From assembly GCA_904501845.1 (NCBI GenBank), contig CAJGCH010000099.1, positions 1 to 9,753 of the forward strand: a DNA stretch of 9,753 bases. The letters are read 5' to 3'. The translations under genes were made by a program, and so were the position numbers. The notes beneath the pieces are model-generated. The model saw nothing but the letters and a program-made list of their open reading frames with translations, searched no databases and had not been told where the DNA came from. The DNA is from an uncultured Bacillaceae bacterium. Its GTDB lineage: Bacteria; Bacillota; Bacilli; Bacillales; Pradoshiaceae. Below are positions 4,225 through 9,753 of the stretch, piece after piece. Positions within the stretch are counted from its first letter, which is position 1. Every line of letters starts with the position of its first letter.

Positions 4225-7200
4225 TTACATGTTCCTGCGATATTGTCCCCCAACCTCATACAAAGCATGTGTAATCTGTCCGAGACTTGCTACACGAACC
4301 GTTTCCATTAGTTGTTCAAATATGTTTTCACCCCTGATTGCGGTTTCCTTCAGGCGCTCAAGCGCCGCTTCCGCCTCATGCCCATGCTTCTTTTTGAAGG
4401 CCTCCAAATTTCTTATTTGCAGTTCCTTCTCTTCCTTCGTGGCACGGGCAAGCTGCATATTGTTGACCTCATCTTCACTTGGCGGATTCGGGTTCAAATA
4501 CGTATTCACCCCAATGATCGGAAGCTCGCCATTATGCTTCTTCGTCTCATAATACATCGATTCATCCTGAATCTTGCCGCGCTGATACTGCATTTCCATT
4601 GCACCAAGGACGCCGCCGCGGTCATTGATTCGCTCAAATTCCTGTAGGACAGCCTCTTCAACAAGATCAGTCAGCTCATCAATGATATAAGCGCCTTGAA
4701 GGGAATTCTCATTCTTCATCAGCCCGAACTCCTTCGTGATGATCATTTGAATGGCCATGGCCCGGCGCACGGATTCTTCCGTCGGCGTCGTGATGGCTTC
4801 ATCATATGCGTTTGTGTGCAAGGAATTACAATTATCCTGCAGGGCGATGAGCGCCTGCAAGGTTGTTCGGATATCATTGAAATCAATCTCCTGCGCATGC
4901 AAGGAGCGGCCGGATGTTTGGATATGGTATTTCAGCTTCTGGCTCCGCTCGTTCGCGCCGTATTTCTCCTTCATAACGATGGCCCAGATTCTGCGTGCCA
5001 CCCGGCCCAAAACGGTATATTCAGGATCAAGCCCATTGGAGAAGAAGAATGATAGGTTTGGAGCAAAATCATCAATCTTCATGCCGCGGCTCAAGTAATA
5101 TTCGACGTACGTGAAGCCGTTTGAAAGCGTGAAGGCAAGCTGGGATATCGGGTTCGCCCCCGCTTCGGCAATATGGTAGCCGGAGATGGAGACCGAATAA
5201 TAGTTCTTCACTTGATTCCCCACGAAATATTCCTGGATATCACCCATCATTTTTAAGGCGAATTCGGTTGAGAAGATGCATGTATTCTGTCCTTGATCCT
5301 CTTTTAAGATATCGGCCTGAACGGTCCCTCGTACTACTTGGAGTGTTTCCTTCCTTACGTTATGTGCCTCTTCTGCTGTTAGCGGACGTCCTAGCTCTTG
5401 TTCCTTTTTCTCAAGCTGCTGGTCAATTGCCGTATTCATGAACATCGCAAGGATAATCGGTGCCGGTCCATTGATGGTCATGGAGACTGACGTGCTAGGC
5501 GCACATAAATCAAAGCCGGAGTAGAGCTTCTTCATATCATCCAGCGTACAAACGCTCACACCGCTCTCTCCAACCTTCCCGTATATATCTGGGCGGGTGT
5601 GCGGATCCTCCCCGTATAGCGTGACCGAATCAAAGGCCGTGCTTAAGCGCTTGGCTTCATCATCCTTCGAGAGATAATGGAAGCGGCGGTTCGTTCTCTC
5701 CGGTGAACCTTCACCGGCGAATTGACGTTTCGGGTCCTCTTCTTTCCGTTTAAACGGAAAGACACCTGCCGTGAACGGGAATTTCCCAGGAACATTCTCT
5801 CTGCGTACCCAGCTTACAATCTCGCCATAATCCTTGAATTTCGGCAGCGCCACCTTTGGGATGGCCAGGCCACTTAAAGAGGTGGTTTTCAGCTCTGTCC
5901 GTATTTCCCGGTCGCGCACTTTCGTTACTAGCTCATCCTGGCTGTACGCCTCTCTTTGGGTTTCCCATCCCTCGATAATCTCGACAGTCTCCGGTTCGAG
6001 CGCTTGTTTTGTCTTCTCCTTCAGCTGCTGGAGTGACTCAACCGTCTCCCCGCTTTCAGCGAGAGCCTCAATCGTTCCTTCAATTTGGAAAAGCCTGCGG
6101 GCGGCTTTCTCTTGGCGTGCGGTACGCTCATGATACGTCCGAACGGCATCAGCGAGCTCGCGCAAATAATATTGGCGGTCCGGCGGAATAATCGTATGCT
6201 GCTTTTCGGTCTTCGCTTCCTTGCTGTAGCGCGTCCTGTAGTCGGTTCCAGTATGCTTTGCCATTGCCTCAATCAAGGCTGCAAATAAAGCATTCGTCCC
6301 TTCGTCATTGAATTGGCTCGCAATCGTTCCATACACCGGCATCTCCGTCAAATCACAGTCAAAGAGATTCCGGCTGCGCTGGTATTGCTTCTGTACCTGA
6401 CGCAGGGCGTCTTGAGACCCTTTCCGTTCAAATTTATTGATAACGATGAAATCTGCATAGTCAATCATATCAATCTTCTCAAGCTGGGTCGGTGCCCCAA
6501 ACTCGCTTGTCATCACATACATCGAGATATCGCACACATCCGTGATGGCCGCATCCCCTTGGCCAATCCCGCTTGTCTCGACGATGACCGCATCATAGCC
6601 AGCCGCCTTTACCACGGCAATCGCATCCTTGATAGAGGAGGAAAGTTCTGAGCGGGAATCCCGGGTCGCGAGGCTTCTCATATAGACATTCGGATGGAAG
6701 ATCGCATTCATGCGGATTCTGTCTCCAAGCAGGGCCCCGCCTGTTTTCTGTTTCGTCGGGTCAATAGAAAGAATGGCCAGACGATGTTCAGGAAGCTCTC
6801 GAATAAAGCGGCGAATCAATTCATCCGTGAGCGAGCTCTTCCCCGCTCCGCCTGTACCTGTAATCCCGATAACCGGAATCGTGCTTGCGGCTTTCGCCAG
6901 CTTCTCTGATATCGGTTCGGTCGCTGCTGCCTCTTCCGCTCTCCATAGCTTGTTTTCTGCCATCGTAATCGCACGAGCGACAGAAAGCGGCTGGTTCGGG
7001 CTAAGTGTTTCTGCTGAAATATTCTCAAGAGCCGGCAGCGGATAATCACATTCCTTAATAACGAGCTCCATCATGCCTTCTAAACCTAGCTCACGGCCAT
7101 CATCAGGCGAAAAAATCCGGGCAATTCCGTAATCATGGAGTTCCTTAATCTCACGCGGGATGATAACACCTCCGCCCCCGCCATATATGCGGATATGAGA

Positions 7201-7470
7201 GGCTCCTCTTTGTTTCAGCAAATCATGCATGTATTTGAAATACTCCACATGTCCGCCTTGATAGGAGGATACAGCAATTCCTTGAACATCCTCCTCAATA
7301 GCCGCACTCACGACCTCTTCTACCGACCGATTATGTCCGAGATGGATGACCTCCGCTCCCTTTGCCTGGAGGATTCTCCTCATGATATTTACGCTGACAT
7401 CATGCCCGTCAAAAAGGCTCGATGCCGTGACAAAGCGGATATGATTCTTCGGTTTGTACTCGCTGTTCAT
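4225..7470 (-). CDS. icmF: Fused isobutyryl-CoA mutase with G-protein chaperone (IcmF)
   Basis: Adenosylcobalamin-dependent enzyme that interconverts isobutyryl-CoA and n-butyryl-CoA, and in the family also isovaleryl-CoA and pivalyl-CoA. The 1081-residue protein is full length. Order of domains: B12-binding domain (about 10-145) with cobalt-ligand His23 in DGHDVS (the DxHxxG glycine is Ser26), QGGH (71-74) and GGGGG (97-101); MeaI-like GTPase (about 195-405) with Walker A GTGGAGKS (205-212), ETSGIGQGD (298-306) and NKFE (345-348); a charged linker (about 430-530); mutase TIM barrel (about 545-1060). Phe584 in RQFAGEG and Gln728 in DQGQNT occupy the positions that separate isobutyryl-CoA from methylmalonyl-CoA mutases (Tyr and Arg in the latter); His766 lies in SGYH. 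AGAGGGGG (7477-7484) overlaps the tetR stop and lies 6 nt before the ATG. Last gene of the operon. Confidence 0.97.
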   Translation of the reverse strand: MNSEYKPKNHIRFVTASSLFDGHDVSVNIMRRILQAKGAEVIHLGHNRSVEEVVSAAIEEDVQGIAVSSYQGGHVEYFKYMHDLLKQRGASHIRIYGGGGGVIIPREIKELHDYGIARIFSPDDGRELGLEGMMELVIKECDYPLPALENISAETLSPNQPLSVARAITMAENKLWRAEEAAATEPISEKLAKAASTIPVIGITGTGGAGKSSLTDELIRRFIRELPEHRLAILSIDPTKQKTGGALLGDRIRMNAIFHPNVYMRSLATRDSRSELSSSIKDAIAVVKAAGYDAVIVETSGIGQGDAAITDVCDISMYVMTSEFGAPTQLEKIDMIDYADFIVINKFERKGSQDALRQVQKQYQRSRNLFDCDLTEMPVYGTIASQFNDEGTNALFAALIEAMAKHTGTDYRTRYSKEAKTEKQHTIIPPDRQYYLRELADAVRTYHERTARQEKAARRLFQIEGTIEALAESGETVESLQQLKEKTKQALEPETVEIIEGWETQREAYSQDELVTKVRDREIRTELKTTSLSGLAIPKVALPKFKDYGEIVSWVRRENVPGKFPFTAGVFPFKRKEEDPKRQFAGEGSPERTNRRFHYLSKDDEAKRLSTAFDSVTLYGEDPHTRPDIYGKVGESGVSVCTLDDMKKLYSGFDLCAPSTSVSMTINGPAPIILAMFMNTAIDQQLEKKEQELGRPLTAEEAHNVRKETLQVVRGTVQADILKEDQGQNTCIFSTEFALKMMGDIQEYFVGNQVKNYYSVSISGYHIAEAGANPISQLAFTLSNGFTYVEYYLSRGMKIDDFAPNLSFFFSNGLDPEYTVLGRVARRIWAIVMKEKYGANERSQKLKYHIQTSGRSLHAQEIDFNDIRTTLQALIALQDNCNSLHTNAYDEAITTPTEESVRRAMAIQMIITKEFGLMKNENSLQGAYIIDELTDLVEEAVLQEFERINDRGGVLGAMEMQYQRGKIQDESMYYETKKHNGELPIIGVNTYLNPNPPSEDEVNNMQLARATKEEKELQIRNLEAFKKKHGHEAEAALERLKETAIRGENIFEQLMETVRVASLGQITHALYEVGGQYRRNM

Positions 7471-7482
7471 ATTATTCCCCCT

Positions 7483-8121
7483 CTACTGAACTTTGTTGGT
7501 TCCTTCCACAATCCCCTTTAGCAGCAAATTCGTTTGTGAATCTATATAATCCTCTATCGTGAACTTCTTCCCGATTGCCCAGCGCCTGAACGCCCACATC
7601 TGGCCATGGACGATAATATTATGGGCAAGCAAATACGTCTGTTCTGCCTCCAGCTCAATCTCCTCACGCTCCAGGCAGGCGACAATTAGCTTCTCAAACA
7701 TATGCGCCATCTCAATCTCTTTATTAAGCACGTAAGGCAAGGCTGTCTTGTTCAAAGACTTAGCTTCCTGATACATGACTAGGACCTCATCCTGCATCTC
7801 GTCGCATATGCGAAAGTAATAGGAAATGCCAAGGCGCAATCCCTCGAGCGTCCCTTCGCTCAATTCAAGGGCTTTTTGCAGCCGCTCCCTTACTTCATCA
7901 TAAATATTGTCGCAAACGAGGTAGAGAATATCGTCCTTGGACCGGATATATTCATATAATGTGCCGATGCTGAATCCAGCTGCTTTCGCAATCTCCCTTG
8001 TTGTGGTCCGGTGGTATCCTTTCTCGATAAATAAGGTGACAGCCCCCTTGATCATCTCGTCGCGCCTTTTCTTCACAAGCCTCTCGTCCTTGACAGACGC
8101 CTGCACCTCTATCTTCTTCAA
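7483..8121 (-). CDS. TetR/AcrR family transcriptional regulator
   Basis: A 212-residue DNA-binding protein. The N-terminal tetR helix-turn-helix covers about 20-68: RRDEMIKGAVTLFIEKGYH, then TTTREIAKAAGFSIGTLYEYI with the turn at AAGFS (47-51), then SKDDIL. The remaining all-helical part (about 75-205) should bind the ligand and dimerise. The start is a TTG at 8121, chosen because GGTGGGGGATC just upstream resembles an extended Shine-Dalgarno and because the next Met (residue 23) would cut into the DNA-binding domain; a GTG at residue 6 remains possible. It lies 68 nt after acdA and 12 nt before icmF, so it is co-transcribed with both. TetR regulators in such settings often sense acyl-CoA thioesters (as FadR does in Bacillus), so control of this operon is likely, but the ligand is an inference. 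Confidence 0.93.
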   Translation of the reverse strand: MKKIEVQASVKDERLVKKRRDEMIKGAVTLFIEKGYHRTTTREIAKAAGFSIGTLYEYIRSKDDILYLVCDNIYDEVRERLQKALELSEGTLEGLRLGISYYFRICDEMQDEVLVMYQEAKSLNKTALPYVLNKEIEMAHMFEKLIVACLEREEIELEAEQTYLLAHNIIVHGQMWAFRRWAIGKKFTIEDYIDSQTNLLLKGIVEGTNKVQ

Positions 8122-8150
8122 GATCCCCCACCCGCCTTTTCTAAAAGGGT

Positions 8151-8181
8151 ATCCTCCCGGAATACCACTAGCCGGGAGGAT
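8151..8181 (-). other. GC-rich hairpin between acdA and the tetR gene
   Basis: A perfect 10-bp inverted repeat: CCGGGAGGAT (8172-8181) against ATCCTCCCGG (8151-8160) with an 11-nt loop. On the minus-strand transcript it begins 8 nt after the acdA stop and is followed by ACCCTTTTAG, so it lacks a direct T run and is at best a leaky terminator. A second small inverted repeat, CCTTTT/AAAAGG (8135-8148), follows between it and the TTG start. It could lower regulator and mutase levels relative to the dehydrogenase, protect the acdA mRNA end, or serve as a regulator-binding palindrome; the sequence does not decide among these. Confidence 0.6.
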
Positions 8182-8189
8182 TTGTATTT

Positions 8190-9329
8190 CTATTTCGTCA
8201 GCATACGTGAAATGACGAGACGCTGAATTTCTTGTGTTCCTTCATAAATCTGGGTAATCTTCGCATCACGCATAAAGCGCTCAACCGGATAATCCTTCGT
8301 GTACCCGTACCCGCCGAAGATTTGCACGGCCTCTGTCGTTACCCTCATCGCCGCATCGCCAGCGAATAGTTTTGACATGGCTGATTCCTTGCCATATGGC
8401 AGCCCTTGAGACTCGAGCCATGCAGCTTGATAGGTTAGAAGACGGGCTGCCTCAACGCTTGTCGCCATGTCAGCAAGCTTGAAGCCAACACCTTGCTGGG
8501 CGGAGATTGGTTTCCCAAATTGCACTCGCTCCTTCGCATATTCAGTCGCAGCATCAAGAGCGCCTTGCGCGATTCCGACTGCCTGGGCAGCAATACCGTT
8601 ACGGCCTCCATCAAGCGTCATCATCGCAATCTTAAAGCCATCTCCCTCTTCCCCGAGGCGATTCTCTTTCGGCACGCGGCACTCCTCAAAGATGATCTCT
8701 GTTGTTGGAGAGGAACGAATGCCGAGTTTCTTTTCCTTCTTGCCGACACTGAACCCTGCAAAATCCTTTTCAACGATAAAGGCAGTTGTGCCCTTTTGCC
8801 TTTTCTCCGGATCTGTGAGAGCAAAGACGACATAGGTATCAGCGATGCCTCCGTTTGTAATGAAGATTTTCGAACCGTTCAGAATATAATCATCTCCATC
8901 ACGGCGGGCTGTCGTCCTCATCGCACCTGAGTCAGAGCCTGATCCCGGTTCCGTCAGGCCATAGGCGCCAATCTTCTCACCTGTTGCCAGCGGGCGCAGA
9001 TAGCGCTGCTTTTGCTCCTCCGTGCCAAACTTAAAGATTGGCCAGCTCGCCAGTGACGTATGGGCAGACAAGGTGACACCCGTTGATGCACACACACGGG
9101 AGAGCTCCTCTACAGCGATGCAGTAGGCTACATAATCGCTGCCGATTCCACCGTACTCCTCCGGCCAAGGAATCCCTGTGAGACCAAGCTCAGCCATCTT
9201 ATCGAACAGGCTCTTGTCAAAGCGTTCTTCCTCATCACGCTCTGCAGCTGTTGGTGCCACTTCATTCTTTGCAAAGTCACGTACCATCTTGCGGATCATC
9301 TCATGCTCTTCTGATAAACGAAAATTCAT
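8190..9329 (-). CDS. acdA: Acyl-CoA dehydrogenase, short/branched-chain type
   Basis: FAD-dependent flavoenzyme introducing the alpha-beta double bond into acyl-CoAs, handing electrons to electron-transfer flavoprotein. The 379-residue length equals that of B. subtilis AcdA as I recall it. N-terminal helical domain (about 5-118) opens MNFRLSEEHEMIRKMV; the middle beta domain has the first family signature GAYGLTEPGSGSD (121-133) and ITNG for flavin contact; the C-terminal helical domain has FGGYGYTKDYPVERFMRDAK and the catalytic base Glu363 in IYEGTQEIQR. Start at 9329 with GGGGG (9337-9341) 7 nt upstream. It follows the other dehydrogenase by 19 nt, and they are close paralogues. Position next to icmF suggests isobutyryl-, 2-methylbutyryl- or butyryl-CoA as substrate. 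Exact chain-length preference cannot be read from the sequence. Confidence 0.93.
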   Translation of the reverse strand: MNFRLSEEHEMIRKMVRDFAKNEVAPTAAERDEEERFDKSLFDKMAELGLTGIPWPEEYGGIGSDYVAYCIAVEELSRVCASTGVTLSAHTSLASWPIFKFGTEEQKQRYLRPLATGEKIGAYGLTEPGSGSDSGAMRTTARRDGDDYILNGSKIFITNGGIADTYVVFALTDPEKRQKGTTAFIVEKDFAGFSVGKKEKKLGIRSSPTTEIIFEECRVPKENRLGEEGDGFKIAMMTLDGGRNGIAAQAVGIAQGALDAATEYAKERVQFGKPISAQQGVGFKLADMATSVEAARLLTYQAAWLESQGLPYGKESAMSKLFAGDAAMRVTTEAVQIFGGYGYTKDYPVERFMRDAKITQIYEGTQEIQRLVISRMLTK

Positions 9330-9348
9330 CTTCCATCCCCCAAATCTA

Positions 9349-9753
9349 TCAATTTACTAATTGCTTAGCGATAACGATACGCTGAATTTCACTTGTACCT
9401 TCATATATTTCGGTCACCTTCGCATCACGGAAATAGCGCTCAACCGGATATTCCTCTGTATAGCCGTACCCGCCAAATACTTGAATCGCCTCTGTCGTCA
9501 CATCCATTGCTGTCTTCGATGCCAGTAGTTTCGCCATCGAAGACTCCTTCGTGCATGTTAAACCTGCCCCTTTCAATGAAGCGGCATGATAGACGAGCAG
9601 CTTGGACGCTTCAATGGCTGTTGCCATATCAGCAAGCTTGAAGCCAATGCCTTGCTGGGCACTAATTGGCTTGCCAAATTGTTTTCTTTCCATCGCATAA
9701 CGGGCTGCCTCATGGAAAGCCCCTTCGGCAATACCAAGTGCTTGGGCAGCGAT
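9349..9753 (-). CDS. Acyl-CoA dehydrogenase (C-terminal part, cut by window edge)
   Basis: The reading frame is open to the right edge (IAAQALGIAEGAFHEAARYA lies before the first internal Met at 9693), so the gene begins beyond 9753 and only the last 134 residues are seen. They form the C-terminal helical domain of an acyl-CoA dehydrogenase: ERKQFGKPISAQQGIGF, then FGGYGYTEEYPVERYFRDAK and the catalytic glutamate in IYEGTSEIQR. By hand alignment about 75 of the last 113 residues match the neighbouring acdA product, so the pair arose by duplication or shared recent ancestry. It is probably the MmgC-like dehydrogenase that in other Bacillaceae precedes acdA; that name is inference. The stop at 9349 is 19 nt before acdA, hence one operon. 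Confidence 0.92.
   Translation of the reverse strand: MAAQALGIAEGAFHEAARYAMERKQFGKPISAQQGIGFKLADMATAIEASKLLVYHAASLKGAGLTCTKESSMAKLLASKTAMDVTTEAIQVFGGYGYTEEYPVERYFRDAKVTEIYEGTSEIQRIVIAKQLVN

Noticed and set aside
5834..6133. Plus-strand ORFs across icmF and other minus-strand genes
   Set aside because: Antisense shadows of full-length conserved coding sequences, with no ribosome binding sites or recognisable domains.

Overview
The window looks like chromosome from an aerobic, endospore-forming member of the Bacillaceae (Bacillus in the broad sense), but not B. subtilis itself. The evidence is a recognisable Spo0F phosphorelay protein, an RNA polymerase delta subunit (RpoE), a pyrG gene with a G-initiated attenuator leader, AGGAGG-type ribosome binding sites, and the gene order acyl-CoA dehydrogenase / rpoE / pyrG / ywjG / spo0F. 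As I recall it, that order matches the B. subtilis spo0F-pyrG-rpoE-acdA neighbourhood. What differs is a block between acdA and rpoE that holds a TetR-family regulator, the cobalamin-dependent fused mutase icmF and a 56-residue membrane protein.

Left part (1-1417): the start of spo0F runs leftward off the edge. ywjG (DUF2529) is divergent from it, on the plus strand, and ends at a strong hairpin terminator. Between ywjG and the convergent pyrG lie about 450 bp without a credible gene. This stretch contains an array of eight 12-bp direct repeats (consensus TTCGCCCTTAAA) spaced 20-21 bp apart, then an AT-rich tract with nothing recognisable, then the pyrG terminator.

Middle (1418-4064, minus strand): pyrG (CTP synthase) is preceded by a 172-nt leader. 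It has a clear sigma-A promoter, an initially transcribed GGGCTCC and a perfect 26-nt palindromic terminator, which is the layout of the CTP-sensing attenuator known for pyrG. Immediately upstream lies rpoE, and before that an unlisted 56-aa ORF with two predicted membrane helices and a good ribosome binding site.

Right part (4191-9753, minus strand): a compact operon reads acyl-CoA dehydrogenase (partial), acdA, a TetR regulator and icmF, and ends at a hairpin. Gaps are 12-68 nt. The two dehydrogenases are tandem paralogues, about two-thirds identical over the shared C-terminal part. IcmF interconverts isobutyryl-CoA and n-butyryl-CoA (and isovaleryl-CoA with pivalyl-CoA), so the operon probably feeds branched and straight short-chain acyl-CoAs into beta-oxidation under the control of the co-transcribed TetR protein.

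Most of the window is ordinary conserved chromosome. The features that deserve a second look are the helically phased repeat array, the small membrane-protein gene, and the terminator-like hairpin between acdA and the TTG-initiated regulator.
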